Source of the DNA: SAR202 cluster bacterium
GTDB lineage: Bacteria; Chloroflexota; Dehalococcoidia; Lucifugimonadales; UBA3495
Assembly: GCA_016872385.1 (NCBI GenBank)
Contig: VGZV01000025.1
Span: 1-39,732, forward strand
Direction of reading: 5' to 3'
DNA length: 39,732 bases
The notes beneath the pieces are model-generated. The model was given only the letters and a program-made list of their open reading frames with translations, ran no database searches and was not told where the DNA came from. A program made the position numbers and the translations under genes. Within the stretch, counting starts at the first letter, position 1. Every line of letters begins with the position of its first letter. Below are positions 16,535-25,807 of this stretch, piece after piece.

Positions 16535-17179
16535 TCACGGGTCAGGGGTCAGCAGGCGTTGAAGGACTGTGACGGCCTTGCGGGCGGCATCGGCCCGGTG
16601 GCTGATGCGGTTCTTTTCCAGCAAGTCCAGTTGGGCCATGGTGGCTCCATAGGAAGGCAGGAAGAAGACAGGATCGTAGCCAAATCCCCCAGTGCCCGCT
16701 GGTTCGTATTGTATCATCCCCGCCACCGAGCCTACCACGGTGGTGATGCTTCCCCCCGGCGCCCAGACGGCAATCACGCTGCGGAACCGGGCAGTGCGGC
16801 GCTCCCAGGGGACTCCCTCCAGGTTGCGCAGCAGCAGGGCCACCCGGTCCTGGTCGCTGAAGCTGGCGTCGCCGCCGTACCTGGCCGAGTGAATCCCCGG
16901 CGCGCCGCCCAGGGCGTCTACTTCCAGGCCAGAATCGTCGGCAAGGGCCAGCAAGCGGCCGCCTGCTGCCTGGGCATAGGCGATGGCCTTGATGCGGGCG
17001 TTCTCTTCAAAGGTGCCCCCGGTCTCCTCCACCTCCAGGCTGACGCCCACCTCGTCCAGGGAGACCAGCCGGATAGGCACCCCAAGGAGCAGCTGGCGGA
17101 ACTCCCGCATCTTGCCCCGGTTGCGGGTGGCGATGAGCAATCTGGATTTGTCGGCCTTTGAGCTTAGGACTGATTCCAC
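16535..17179 (-). CDS. rdgB: XTP/dITP diphosphatase (Ham1/RdgB)
   Basis: A 214-residue house-cleaning nucleotidase that hydrolyses XTP and ITP-type nucleotides. LLIATRNRGKMREFRQLL, TFEENARIKA, ADDSGLEVDALGGAPGIHSARYGG and GGFGYDPVFFLP are the family motifs. GTG 17179 is chosen because GAGG lies 6 nt upstream. It follows the CoA-transferase gene by 22 nt on the same strand. Confidence 0.93.
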   Translation of the reverse strand: MESVLSSKADKSRLLIATRNRGKMREFRQLLLGVPIRLVSLDEVGVSLEVEETGGTFEENARIKAIAYAQAAGGRLLALADDSGLEVDALGGAPGIHSARYGGDASFSDQDRVALLLRNLEGVPWERRTARFRSVIAVWAPGGSITTVVGSVAGMIQYEPAGTGGFGYDPVFFLPSYGATMAQLDLLEKNRISHRADAARKAVTVLQRLLTPDP

Positions 17180-17201
17180 AACCGACCTCGGGGTGTAAAC
17201 C

Positions 17202-18410
17202 TCAGATGACTCCGTGCTGGGCCAGTTGCGCCACGTCGCCCTGGGCCAGCCCCAGCCAAGTGCCATACACTTGCTGGTTGTGCTCCCCCAGGGACGGTCC
17301 CAGATTGGTCACTTGCCCAGGAGTCTCGCTAAACTTGGGCACCACACCCAGCACCTTGGTGCGGCCCAAGTCCGGGTCGTTCACTTCCAGGATGTCCTGG
17401 CGGGCCTGGTAGTGAGGGTCGTCCACAATCTGGTCCGCGGTGTACACTGGCCCCACCACACCGCCAGCGGGGACAAGCTGGGCCATGATCTCTTGCAAAG
17501 ACCGCTGGCCCAACCAGCCTTGAAGCACAGAATTCAAAACATCCTTGTTTTCCACCCGCCGCACGTTGTCCTTGAACCGCGGGTCGTCAATCAGTTCTGG
17601 GAGCCCCATTGCCTGCACCAGCGCCTCATAGGTGCTTTGTGATGTAGCCGAAAGTCCCAGCCAGCGGTTGTCCGCAGTGCGGTACAGGCTGCGGGGCGCG
17701 GCATCAGGAAAGTCGTTGCCCACCCGTTCCCGTACAATCCCCAGCAGGTCGTACATGGTCATGTGGGGGATGCACAAGCGGAACAAGGGTTCAAACAGGC
17801 TCATGTCAATGACTTGCCCGCGGCCCGATGGCCCGGCGGCAGAGTCCCGGCGGTACAGGGCCATCATGGCGGCCATTGCGCCAAACACTCCGGCCACCTC
17901 GTCGGCAAGAGGAATGGGCGGCAGCACCGGCGGGGTGTCAGGGAAGCCGTTCATGCCGATGTATCCGCTCATGCACTCGGCAATGGTGCCGAACCCGGGC
18001 CGGTCTTTGTAGGGACCGGTCTGGCCGAAGCCCGAATAGCGCAGCACCACCAGCCTTGGGTTGACGCCCAGCAAGACCTCCGGCCCAAGGCCCCAGCCCT
18101 CCATTGCGCCGGGCCTGAACCCCTCAATGAGCAGGTCTGCCTGGGCGGCTAGCTTCTTCAGTAACTCCTGGCCTTGGGCGCTGGCCAGGTTCAAAGTAAT
18201 GGACTTCTTGTTGCGGGAATGGACTTTCCACCACAGGGACACGCCGCTGGCTATGGGTTCCCATCGGCGCAGGGGGTCTCCTGAGCCTGGGCGCTCTACT
18301 TTGACTACTTCTGCGCCAAAGTCGGCCAGCAGGCTGCTGGCGGTCCCACCCGCCACCAGGATGGATAAATCAAGGACCCGCAGGCCCTGGAGGAGCGATG
18401 CGGTAGTCAT
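17202..18410 (-). CDS. Class III CoA-transferase (CaiB/BaiF family)
   Basis: A 402-residue family III CoA-transferase, moving CoA between carboxylic acids through an aspartyl-CoA intermediate. LLQGLRVLDLSILVAGGTASSLLADFGAEVVKVERPGSGD is replaced here by positions ~5-45 of the protein, where the V-KVE-P-GDP signature is clear. The aspartate in PLADEVAGVFGA is the likely catalytic residue. SLWWKVHSRNKKSITLNL is characteristic. Substrate acids cannot be inferred. ATG 18410 lies 7 nt after the Uma2 stop. Confidence 0.88.
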   Translation of the reverse strand: MTTASLLQGLRVLDLSILVAGGTASSLLADFGAEVVKVERPGSGDPLRRWEPIASGVSLWWKVHSRNKKSITLNLASAQGQELLKKLAAQADLLIEGFRPGAMEGWGLGPEVLLGVNPRLVVLRYSGFGQTGPYKDRPGFGTIAECMSGYIGMNGFPDTPPVLPPIPLADEVAGVFGAMAAMMALYRRDSAAGPSGRGQVIDMSLFEPLFRLCIPHMTMYDLLGIVRERVGNDFPDAAPRSLYRTADNRWLGLSATSQSTYEALVQAMGLPELIDDPRFKDNVRRVENKDVLNSVLQGWLGQRSLQEIMAQLVPAGGVVGPVYTADQIVDDPHYQARQDILEVNDPDLGRTKVLGVVPKFSETPGQVTNLGPSLGEHNQQVYGTWLGLAQGDVAQLAQHGVI

Positions 18411-18417
18411 GGGGGCA

Positions 18418-18969
18418 CTACTTAAACAGCTCCGCCAGCGTGCAGCTAAAGCCGGGCGCCACTTCGCCGCCGTCCAGTTGCTCCTGCTCAGAAATTTGCT
18501 CAACCTCATCCAGGGAGCGGTAAACTGTGGCGCTGCGGGTCTCGGGGTCTATCACCCATACCAGGCGAGTCCCGGCCCGCAGCCAGTCTTCCACCTTTTC
18601 CTCTACATCTTTGGGGCGATCGTTGGGCGAGACGACGTCCACCACCAGGTCTGGCGACAACTCCAAGAAGCCTGTGGGAAGTTCTCCATCGGGAAGGCGG
18701 CCTGCTGCTACAAAAGCTGCGTCGGGGGCGCGCACGGTGTCGGGGCTGCGGCGCAGGATGAAGCCAGTTTCGGCAGCGAACACGCGTCCCAAGCTATATG
18801 CCCGCACATGGGTGCCCAGCAAAATTTCCACTGTCATGGCTACGCTGCCATGCCTTCCACCCGCAGGCGCCATTTCAAAAATTTCTCCCTTCACCAACTC
18901 CAGGCGCTTTCCCGGAGCGGAGAGATTAAAGAGGTCATCGGCGGTGAAACGGGTCTTGTGGACGCGCAT
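18418..18969 (-). CDS. Uma2-family endonuclease-like protein (DUF820)
   Basis: A 183-residue member of the Uma2/DUF820 group, a PD-(D/E)XK nuclease fold of uncertain biological role that is expanded in Chloroflexota and Cyanobacteria. Visible features are FTADDLFNLS, RLELVKGEIFEMAPAGGRHG, RAPDAAFV, and SPDLVVDVVSPNDRPKDVEEKVEDWL with D and E-K positions of the nuclease core. ATG 18969 has GAGG 8 nt upstream; GTG 18978 and ATG 18975 are alternatives. It sits between an aminotransferase and a CoA-transferase, with no obvious functional link. Confidence 0.85.
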   Translation of the reverse strand: MRVHKTRFTADDLFNLSAPGKRLELVKGEIFEMAPAGGRHGSVAMTVEILLGTHVRAYSLGRVFAAETGFILRRSPDTVRAPDAAFVAAGRLPDGELPTGFLELSPDLVVDVVSPNDRPKDVEEKVEDWLRAGTRLVWVIDPETRSATVYRSLDEVEQISEQEQLDGGEVAPGFSCTLAELFK

Positions 18970-18980
18970 CTGCATCACCT

Positions 18981-20276
18981 CTAGCTACGCAGCGTGGGCA
19001 CGACTTGCTCAAAGGCGGCCACGGTTTTCGCCACGTCTTCCTGAGTGTGCACCAGCGAGGGATAAAACTTCTGGGGCCAGGCTTTGAGGATGCCCTGCGC
19101 CAGCAAACCGGAGTTCAATCTCCCCAGCATCCGCCCGTCGGCGGCTAGGCCATCCCGGTAGCTTGCTACGGGCTGGCTGGTGAAGAAGATGTCGAAGATA
19201 GCGTCTTCACCGCAGCTTTGCACCGCGATGCCGTGGCGGGCGCAGGTATCGGACAACGCCTGGCGCACCTTGCCTCCCGTTTCCCGCAGCCGCTGGTAAA
19301 CGCCGGGCTTGCGCAGTTCCGCCAGAGTGGCCAGGCCAGCGGCGCAGGCAATGGGATTGCCGTTAAGGGTGCCAATCTGGTTGATGTAGTCCTCAGAAGC
19401 CGCCTGGGACTGGTCGTAAGCGGACATAATGTCGCTGCGGCCCATGACCGCCGCCAGGGGATAGCCGCCGCCCATGATTTTGCCCACGGAACAGAGGTCC
19501 GGCGTGACTCCGTAGAACTCCTGGGCGCCGCCGTAGGCCAGCCGGAAGCCGGTGACCACTTCGTCAAAGATTAGTGGGATGTCGTAGCGGGCGGTCAGTT
19601 GTCGCAGTCCCTGCAAAAATCCCGGCTGGGGAGCCAGCACCCGCTGCAACGGCTCCACAATGACCGCCGCCAGCTCGTTATGGTGGGCCTCGATGATGGC
19701 CGCGGTGGTGTCCAGGTCGTTGAAAGGGGCTATTAGCATCAGGTCCTGGATGGCCGCCGGAATTCCGCCGCTGCTGGGCCTGGCCTGGGGGAACTCTTCT
19801 CCCGCGGGAGGCGTAACGCTCATCAGGGCGTAGTCGCTGGTGCCGTGAAAGGCCCCCTCGAACTTCAGAACTTTGTCCCGGTGGCGGTAGGCCCGGGCGG
19901 CGCGCATGGCCTGGAAGCAGGCGTCGGTGCCGCTGGTGGTAAAGCGCACTTTCTGGGCGAAGGGCATGGCCTGGGACAGGGTTTCCGCCAGCAGCACCGC
20001 CTTCTCGTTGGTGGCAAAGAAGGTGCTGCCTTGCTCCACGGCCTTGATGACCGCTTCAGTGACGGCGGGATGGGCGTGGCCCAAAATCAGCGGCCCCGAT
20101 CCCATGAGCCAGTCCACGTATTCGTTGCCGCTGACGTCCCAGATGTGGGAGCCGCGGCCCTCCCGCACCAGGAACTTCAGCCCGTCCGGGTAGCTGGTGT
20201 TGCCGGTGCTGGCGCCGGGGAGAAATCTGGCTGCTTTTTCCAAGAGTTGCTGTTCTAACCGGGTGCGTTTAGGCAT
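18981..20276 (-). CDS. Class III PLP-dependent aminotransferase (GSA-aminomutase-like)
   Basis: A 431-residue class III aminotransferase. GSHIWDVSGNEYVDW, TTSGTDACFQAMRAAR, FEGAFHGTSDYAL, FDEVVTGFR and the PLP lysine in VGKIMGGGYPLAAVMG are clear. It resembles the glutamate-1-semialdehyde aminomutase branch, but no other heme gene is nearby and many homologues are transaminases of unknown substrate, so no symbol is given. TGGAGG precedes ATG by 9 nt. Its reading frame ends 11 nt before the Uma2 start. Confidence 0.88.
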   Translation of the reverse strand: MPKRTRLEQQLLEKAARFLPGASTGNTSYPDGLKFLVREGRGSHIWDVSGNEYVDWLMGSGPLILGHAHPAVTEAVIKAVEQGSTFFATNEKAVLLAETLSQAMPFAQKVRFTTSGTDACFQAMRAARAYRHRDKVLKFEGAFHGTSDYALMSVTPPAGEEFPQARPSSGGIPAAIQDLMLIAPFNDLDTTAAIIEAHHNELAAVIVEPLQRVLAPQPGFLQGLRQLTARYDIPLIFDEVVTGFRLAYGGAQEFYGVTPDLCSVGKIMGGGYPLAAVMGRSDIMSAYDQSQAASEDYINQIGTLNGNPIACAAGLATLAELRKPGVYQRLRETGGKVRQALSDTCARHGIAVQSCGEDAIFDIFFTSQPVASYRDGLAADGRMLGRLNSGLLAQGILKAWPQKFYPSLVHTQEDVAKTVAAFEQVVPTLRS

Positions 20277-20335
20277 GGGTCGGCCTCCACTGGTGCGGGT
20301 GAATTGCCGATTGTCTTATTGGTTGCGTCATCTAA

Positions 20336-20464
20336 TCATTCCAGGGTAGCGCGGCGGGCCCACGCTCCTTGCAAGCCGGGGATTTCTCCCCAGTACGTCT
20401 TTTCGTCCTCAATAATCTCATAAACGGCTTGTTCCATAGCCTGGTCAATGTAGCTGGCAAGCAT
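20336..20464 (-). pseudogene. Truncated HicB-family antitoxin
   Basis: A 42-residue frame starting MLASYIDQAMEQAVYEII and continuing WGEIPGLQGAWARRATLE before TGA. This matches the N-terminal half of HicB-family antitoxins, whose usual continuation after TLE (an E/C-R-x-E-L-x-E-V helix and the DNA-binding part) is missing; the DNA after the stop does not encode it in any frame I can see. AGGAG upstream of ATG suggests the fragment can still be translated. No HicA toxin is next to it. Likely a decayed antitoxin or orphan fragment. Confidence 0.65.
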
Positions 20465-20513
20465 GACCCTGCTCCTGACCGGAGTTGCCCACATAGACCA
20501 TCCACTAAATCAA

Positions 20514-20540
20514 AGCCCCACCGTATAACGCGGAGGGGCT
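20514..20540 (-). terminator. Probable Rho-independent terminator after mdh
   Basis: On the minus strand, AGCCCC-T-CCG...CGG-T-GGGGCT forms a hairpin with a 7-nt loop and one internal mismatch, followed by TTTGATTT. It lies 34 nt past the malate dehydrogenase stop. Confidence 0.6.
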
Positions 20541-20574
20541 CTGGATCACAGCATAAGTTAAGCCGGGGTGAACC

Positions 20575-21525
20575 TCAGGCCTTAGCGCCTTGGCCCTTGG
20601 CCTTGCGCATCACATCCACCAACTCTTTTACCGAGGCGGCGGAGCGCTTCAACGCCGCCTGCTCATCCCGGGTTAGCTTTATTTGAATGACCTGCTCCAT
20701 GCCGCCTGCCCCCAGCTTGACCGGCACGCCCACGCACAGGTCGTTAATGCCATACTCGCCTTGTAAATAGGCGCAGCAAGGCAATATGCGCTTGCGGTCC
20801 AGCAGCACCGCCTCCACCATCTGGGTGATGGACGCCGAGGGAGCGTAAAAGGCGCTGCCGGTCTTGAGGAGCTGCACAATCTCGCCGCCGCCCTGGCGGG
20901 CGCGGGTCACCAACTGCTGCACCTTCTCCTCGGCCATCAGGTCGCTGATGGGGATGCCGCCCACGGTAGTGTAGCGCACCAGGGGCACCATGTCGTCGCC
21001 GTGGCCGCCCAGCACGTAGGCCTGCACGTCGTCCACAGAGACGTTCAGTTCCTGGGCAATGAAGGTGCGGAACCGGGCGGTATCCAGAACTCCGGCCATG
21101 CCAAAGACCCGGCTGCGGGGAAATCCGCTGGTCTCGTAGATGTTCTGGAGCATAGCGTCCAGGGGGTTGGTGACGGCGATGATGATGCAGTTGGGGGAAT
21201 GCTTGACCACTTCCTGGGTCACCGCCGAGGTAATCTTCATGTTGGTCAGCAGCAAGTCATCCCGGCTCATGCCCGGCTTGCGGGCAATGCCTGCGGTAAT
21301 CACCACCACGTCCGAGTTGGCGGACGCCTCGTAGGTATTGCTGCCGATGATGCTGGCGTCGGAGCCAATGACCGGGCCGGACTCCAGCATGTCCAATGCC
21401 TTGCCCTGGGGCAGATCTGGCACCACATCCACCAGCACCACGTCGGCATATCCCAGGCCGTGTATCCTTTGGGCTGCGGTGGCGCCCACGTTACCAGCGC
21501 CCACCACCGTGACTTTACTGCGCAT
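20575..21525 (-). CDS. mdh: Malate dehydrogenase
   Basis: A 316-residue NAD-dependent malate dehydrogenase of the LDH-like type, oxidising malate to oxaloacetate. The cofactor motif is GAGNVG (9-14), [13 protein letters not shown] carries substrate-binding arginines, VTNPLDAM and the catalytic histidine region [10 protein letters not shown] are visible. The ARKPGMSR loop favours malate over lactate. It converges away from icd, with a ~600-nt repeat-rich spacer upstream, and a terminator follows. Confidence 0.95.
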   Translation of the reverse strand: MRSKVTVVGAGNVGATAAQRIHGLGYADVVLVDVVPDLPQGKALDMLESGPVIGSDASIIGSNTYEASANSDVVVITAGIARKPGMSRDDLLLTNMKITSAVTQEVVKHSPNCIIIAVTNPLDAMLQNIYETSGFPRSRVFGMAGVLDTARFRTFIAQELNVSVDDVQAYVLGGHGDDMVPLVRYTTVGGIPISDLMAEEKVQQLVTRARQGGGEIVQLLKTGSAFYAPSASITQMVEAVLLDRKRILPCCAYLQGEYGINDLCVGVPVKLGAGGMEQVIQIKLTRDEQAALKRSAASVKELVDVMRKAKGQGAKA

Positions 21526-21597
21526 TTGGCGGCGAATCCTCCCATCGAGTGTTGCCAGAAGACCTGGGCCGCCAGCTTAATCACCTGCGGCGTGTTG

Positions 21598-21674
21598 CTA
21601 ATTGGGGCGACTATTCATTCTTCGCATAGGCGTCCCACTTCGCGCCCACATCTCTGTGCGGCGCACCAATTATA
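21598..21674. repeat. Degenerate repeat, possible family 2 relative
   Basis: TAATTGGGGCG at the left and its near-complement GCGCACCAATTA at the right bound a ~77-bp stretch containing CTATTCATTCTTCGCATAGG, close to CTGATTCATTCTTGCGATAGC of the element at 10665. It may be a decayed relative. Confidence 0.35.
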
Positions 21675-21716
21675 CAACAGCGCACATTAAAAAACACTGG
21701 GAAACATATGCGGGTG

Positions 21717-21846
21717 GTGTATCACTTAGCCCTTCGTCGTTCCGGCGCAAGCCGGAACCCAGTGGTGGGTTTCAGCCATGTCCCTAATCTGGGCGCCCCG
21801 ACAAGTTGGGGTGCGACGAGTTGAGTCCTTAAGCAAACTGATACAC
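21717..21846. mobile_element. MITE-like element, family 1, copy 2
   Basis: A 130-bp element with perfect terminal inverted repeats GTGTATCA (21717-21724) and TGATACAC (21839-21846). Two internal hairpins are clear: GTTCCGGC-GCAA-GCCGGAAC (21739-21758, GNRA-type loop) and CCCCGA-CAAG-TTGGGG near 21796. It aligns end to end with 6166-6293. It lies between mdh and icd. Confidence 0.65.
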
Positions 21847-22124
21847 TACTCATATGCGGGGCTTCAAAAGGCGGCAACTAGGCCGGTGGCTCCGCCCAGG
21901 GCCGGTTGACCCGCACAAGAATCAAGTCTAAAATCCCCCTAGTAAACAAGGGGACCGTTGGGACAGGCTCTCCCTTCGGTTATCTTTCAATTCCCCAGAT
22001 TTTGCGGCGTCCGAACCGTTGGTTTCTGGTTTGATGCAGTCCTTAACGCGAATGGCGGGACAGTAATTAGGGCTGCCTTTGGTGACTAGGCAGTCTGTGA
22101 AACTGATCTACCAAGGAGAAGAAC
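21847..22124. other. Leader region of icd
   Basis: Intergenic DNA between the repeat element and icd. It holds a weak hairpin CCCCT...AGGGG near 21938-21955 and a good ribosome-binding site AAGGAGAAGA just before the ATG. No convincing promoter or riboswitch could be picked out. Confidence 0.4.
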
Positions 22125-24353
22125 ATGGCGAACGTAGCCCCCATTATCTACACGAAAGTTGACGAGGCTCCGGCCCTGGCCACGTACTCGTTGCTTCCCA
22201 TCCTCCAGGCCTTTACCAAGGGGTCGGGTATTGAACTGGAGACCTGGGATATTTCGCTGGCTGGCCGCATTATCGCGAATTTCCCGGAAAACCTGACTGA
22301 AGAGCAAAAGATCCCCGATTATCTGACCATGTTGGGGAAGCTGTGCTTGGAACCTTCGGCGAACATTGTCAAGCTTCCCAATATCAGCGCCTCCATTCCC
22401 CAGCTAAAAGGTGCGATTAAGGAGTTGCGGGAGAAAGGATACGACATTCCCGACTATCCCGATGATCCCAAGAACAATAAAGAGCGTGAGATACGCCAGC
22501 GGTATGCCAAGGTGCTGGGCAGCGCGGTTAACCCGGTGATCCGGGAAGGCAACTCCGACCGGCGCGCGTCCAACGCAGTCAAGGAACATGGCAAACGCCA
22601 CCCTCACCGGATGATGCGGGACTGGCCGCAGGTATCCAAGACCCGCGTTGGTCACATGACTAGCGGTGACTTCTACGGCAGTGAAAAGGCCGTGACTGTC
22701 AAGGCGTCCGGTCCGGGCGCCATCGAATTTGTGGCCAGCGACGGCAAGGTTACAGCGCTAAAGTCCGGGGTGCCGCTGGTGGCCAACGAAATAGTTGACT
22801 GCGCCGTAATGAACGTTAAAGCGTTGCGCCAGTTTTACGCCAGCCAGATGGCGCAGGCTAAATCTGACGACGTTTTGCTCTCGCTGCATTTGAAGTCCAC
22901 CATGATGCGGGTGCAAGACCCCATCATTTTTGGCCATTGTGTATCGGTCTTCTACCAGGACGTGTTTGCCAAGCACGGAGCGGTCCTGCAACAGTTAGGA
23001 GTAAACCCCGACAATGGTGTGGCGGAACTCCTCACCAAAATCCAGGGGCTGCCTGAAGCGAAGCGTGCGGAAATTGAGGCGGATATCAAGGCCGTTTATA
23101 ACGCCCGCCCAAACTTGGGGATGGTAGACTCCGGCAAGGGAATCACTTGTTTGCATGTGCCCAGCGACGTGATTATTGACGCCTCTATGCCGGTAATCAT
23201 TCGCGACGGCGGCCGCACTTGGGGGCCGGACAATCAACTGCATGACACCATCGCCATGATCCCGGACCGTTCTTACGCCACGCTTTATCAAACGGCCATC
23301 GAAGACTGCAAGAAAAACGGGGCGTTTGATCCTTCTACCCTTGGCAGTGTGGCCAATGTGGGGCTAATGGCCCAGCAGGCTGAAGAGTACGGTTCTCACG
23401 ACAAGACCTTCAAAGCGCCGGGCAAGGGGACCATCCGGGTGGTGGATTCGGCAGGCACGAAGCTGTTGGAGCAGAGCGTCGAGGAAGGCGATATTTTCCG
23501 CATGTGCCAGGCCAAAGACGCGGCAATCCAGGACTGGGTCAAGCTGGGGGTCAACCGGGCCAGGGCCACCGGCGCGCCAGCCATTTTCTGGCTGGACCCG
23601 AAACGCGCCCACGACGCTGAGTTGATTAAGAAAGTCAACAACTATCTGTCCAAGCAGGACACCTCCGGACTGGATATCCGCGTCATGTCCTCAGTGGAGG
23701 CGATGCGGTTCACCCTGGCCCGCAGCCGGGCCGGCCAGGACACCATTGCCGTGACCGGCAACGTGCTGCGGGATTATTTGACCGACCTGTTCCCAATTAT
23801 GGAATTGGGCACCAGCGCCAAGATGCTCTCCATAGTCCCATTGCTGGCCGGGGGGGCGCTATTTGAGACCGGCGCCGGCGGGACGGCCCCCAGGCATGTG
23901 CAGCAGTTCTTGGAGGAGGGCCATATGCGGTGGGATTCCATGGGTGAATTCTGCGCCCAGGTTGCTTCCTTCGAGCATTTTGGCCAGGTGAATAAGAACC
24001 ACAAGGCAAGGATCTTGGCCGAGACCCTGGACCAGGCGGTGGGGCAGCACCTGGAGCATGACCGGGCGCCGTCACGGCGGGCTAAGGAACTGGACACCCG
24101 GGGCAGCCATTTCTACCTGGCCCTTTACTGGGCGGAAGCGCTGGCCAAGCAGTCGCAGGACCGCGAGCTGCGAACCCGCTTTACCCCGGTGGCCCAAAAG
24201 CTGGCCGCCAACGCGGACCGTATCGTTCAGGAGCTAAACGACGTTCAGGGACACCGGGTAGACATCGGCGGCTATTACCTTCCCGATGATGATCTGGCTG
24301 GCAAAGCCATGCGCCCCAGCGCCGCGCTTAACGCCATCATAAACGCTCTCTAG
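22125..24353 (+). CDS. icd: NADP-dependent isocitrate dehydrogenase, monomeric type
   Basis: A 742-residue enzyme oxidising isocitrate to 2-oxoglutarate and CO2 with NADP+. The length and sequence ([20 protein letters not shown] at the start, [40 protein letters not shown], ending [20 protein letters not shown]) identify the monomeric IDH-II class, unrelated in length to the ~400-residue dimeric enzyme. AAGGAGAAGA gives a strong ribosome-binding site. It is transcribed away from mdh; the two TCA-cycle genes are neighbours but not an operon. Confidence 0.97.
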   Translation: MANVAPIIYTKVDEAPALATYSLLPILQAFTKGSGIELETWDISLAGRIIANFPENLTEEQKIPDYLTMLGKLCLEPSANIVKLPNISASIPQLKGAIKELREKGYDIPDYPDDPKNNKEREIRQRYAKVLGSAVNPVIREGNSDRRASNAVKEHGKRHPHRMMRDWPQVSKTRVGHMTSGDFYGSEKAVTVKASGPGAIEFVASDGKVTALKSGVPLVANEIVDCAVMNVKALRQFYASQMAQAKSDDVLLSLHLKSTMMRVQDPIIFGHCVSVFYQDVFAKHGAVLQQLGVNPDNGVAELLTKIQGLPEAKRAEIEADIKAVYNARPNLGMVDSGKGITCLHVPSDVIIDASMPVIIRDGGRTWGPDNQLHDTIAMIPDRSYATLYQTAIEDCKKNGAFDPSTLGSVANVGLMAQQAEEYGSHDKTFKAPGKGTIRVVDSAGTKLLEQSVEEGDIFRMCQAKDAAIQDWVKLGVNRARATGAPAIFWLDPKRAHDAELIKKVNNYLSKQDTSGLDIRVMSSVEAMRFTLARSRAGQDTIAVTGNVLRDYLTDLFPIMELGTSAKMLSIVPLLAGGALFETGAGGTAPRHVQQFLEEGHMRWDSMGEFCAQVASFEHFGQVNKNHKARILAETLDQAVGQHLEHDRAPSRRAKELDTRGSHFYLALYWAEALAKQSQDRELRTRFTPVAQKLAANADRIVQELNDVQGHRVDIGGYYLPDDDLAGKAMRPSAALNAIINAL

Positions 24354-24408
24354 CAACGGCGACTGGGCTGCTACTTGAAGGTTTCCGCCCGGGCCAGCGG
24401 CTGCTCCA

Positions 24409-24529
24409 GGGTTGACTCATCTTCGGTGAGGATATGGGCAGACCTATGTGTCTGCCCCCCGGTTAAGGGCCATGCTGCAGGCGCACACGCAGGTGCGTCC
24501 CTACTGTTATTGGGAAAACGAATAAGCCC
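24409..24529. mobile_element. MITE-like element, family 2, copy 2
   Basis: A ~121-bp stretch between convergent icd and MFS genes. It matches the reverse complement of 10665-10807 in its GGGCAGACC, GCGCACA-GCAGGTGCG and CCCTAC blocks and at both ends, though its terminal repeats have decayed (GGGTTGACTCAT / GAATAAGCCC). An 8-bp hairpin GGGCAGAC (24436-24443)/GTCTGCCC (24450-24457) is intact. Confidence 0.55.
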
Positions 24530-24547
24530 TGTGTGCCGAGAGGCCCG

Positions 24548-25804
24548 CTACCTGCGCCGCGACCGGCGGGCCTCCTCCTCTGGGGCCTTGACCTTGCGGA
24601 ACAGAGCAAACAGCGAAAGGTCGTAGCTGATTTTCAGGACGCTGCTGGTCAGGAAGGGCGCGGCGGCGTTCAGGGCGTTCCACAGAGCTGTGGAGGCCGC
24701 CGGGCCAAAGCTGGCGGCGATGCTGCGCCCGCTGAAGTTCAGGCTGGCGGTTGCCACCCGCTCCTCAGGCTGCACCACCGCCATGGTGTAGGAGTCCCGC
24801 ACCGGCGAGTCCATCTGCCCCAGGAAGGAGCGCAGCTGCCAGAACAGCACCGCCAGCCAGGCGGTGGGGGCAAAGGTGGCGGCGATGGTGAACAGGCTGG
24901 ATGGAATGTGGGTGAACACCATGGTGTTCAACAGCCCGAAACGGGCGGCCAGCCGGGCCGCCAGCCATTGGGACAGGGCCGAAAGCAGGTGGGAGAGGAA
25001 CAGGATGGATGCCACTGATCCCAGGTCTATGCCAAAGCGGGTGGTGAACCAGTAGGCTACCAGGGCTTGCGTCACCATGGACGTGGTGAAGGTGTCTACG
25101 GAATAGAGGCCGGTGAGGGTGAAGATGCGCCGCCGGGAGGGCAGTTTCAGGGGGTTGGTCCAGCCCCTTGGGCCGCCGCCGGATTCTACTTTGGCCGAGA
25201 GGGACCAGTAGAGCCAGGCGGTAACTAATTGCAGGGCGGCAAAGCCCAGGAAGGTCAGCCGGTAGGCCTCCAGGGAACTCAGGCCCAGCGGGCCTTGGTA
25301 CAGGGCGGGCAGCCCCGCGGCCAACGCGCCCAGAGCCGTGCCCCCGCGGGCCACAATGCCGTAAATGGCAAAAAGGTCGGTGCGCCGCTGTGTTGGGGCG
25401 GTGTCGGGCAGGCTGGCCTGCTCAATGGGCTGGGTGGGACTGGCGCCGCCGCCCACTTCCGCAGCCACGCTGCCCAGGAAGATGAGGATTAGCATAGGAA
25501 TGGGGGCCTGCACAAAGAACAGGGCCAGGCCGGCCGCCCCGGACATGAGCATGAACCCGGCCAGCAGCCTGCGCCGCCCAATTCTTTGCGTGACCAGCCC
25601 GGCCAAGAAGGCGAAAAAGGCCGCTCCCGCCACACCCGCGCTGAGGAACCCGCCAATCTGCACCAGGCTGAACCCCAGCAGGTCCAAGTACAGGCCAAAT
25701 AACACGGCCAAGTAGCTCTGGGAGAAGGTGCGTACTCCCCTTGCCAGGACAATCAGCCAACCGTCCCGGCTAATCCAGGCCAAGGGCATGGCGCTGCGGG
25801 CCAC
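24548..25804 (-). CDS. MFS transporter
   Basis: A 418-residue major facilitator permease with about 12 hydrophobic segments. The loop 2-3 signature appears as GLVTQRIGRRRLLAG. SPVRDSYTMAVVQPEERVATASLN between helices is typical of drug/sugar-type exporters. GTG 25804 lies just after the regulator's stop. It is the last gene of a run that includes a two-component pair, so its expression may be controlled by that pair. Substrate unknown. Confidence 0.85.
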   Translation of the reverse strand: MARSAMPLAWISRDGWLIVLARGVRTFSQSYLAVLFGLYLDLLGFSLVQIGGFLSAGVAGAAFFAFLAGLVTQRIGRRRLLAGFMLMSGAAGLALFFVQAPIPMLILIFLGSVAAEVGGGASPTQPIEQASLPDTAPTQRRTDLFAIYGIVARGGTALGALAAGLPALYQGPLGLSSLEAYRLTFLGFAALQLVTAWLYWSLSAKVESGGGPRGWTNPLKLPSRRRIFTLTGLYSVDTFTTSMVTQALVAYWFTTRFGIDLGSVASILFLSHLLSALSQWLAARLAARFGLLNTMVFTHIPSSLFTIAATFAPTAWLAVLFWQLRSFLGQMDSPVRDSYTMAVVQPEERVATASLNFSGRSIAASFGPAASTALWNALNAAAPFLTSSVLKISYDLSLFALFRKVKAPEEEARRSRRR

Positions 25805-25807
25805 GGA

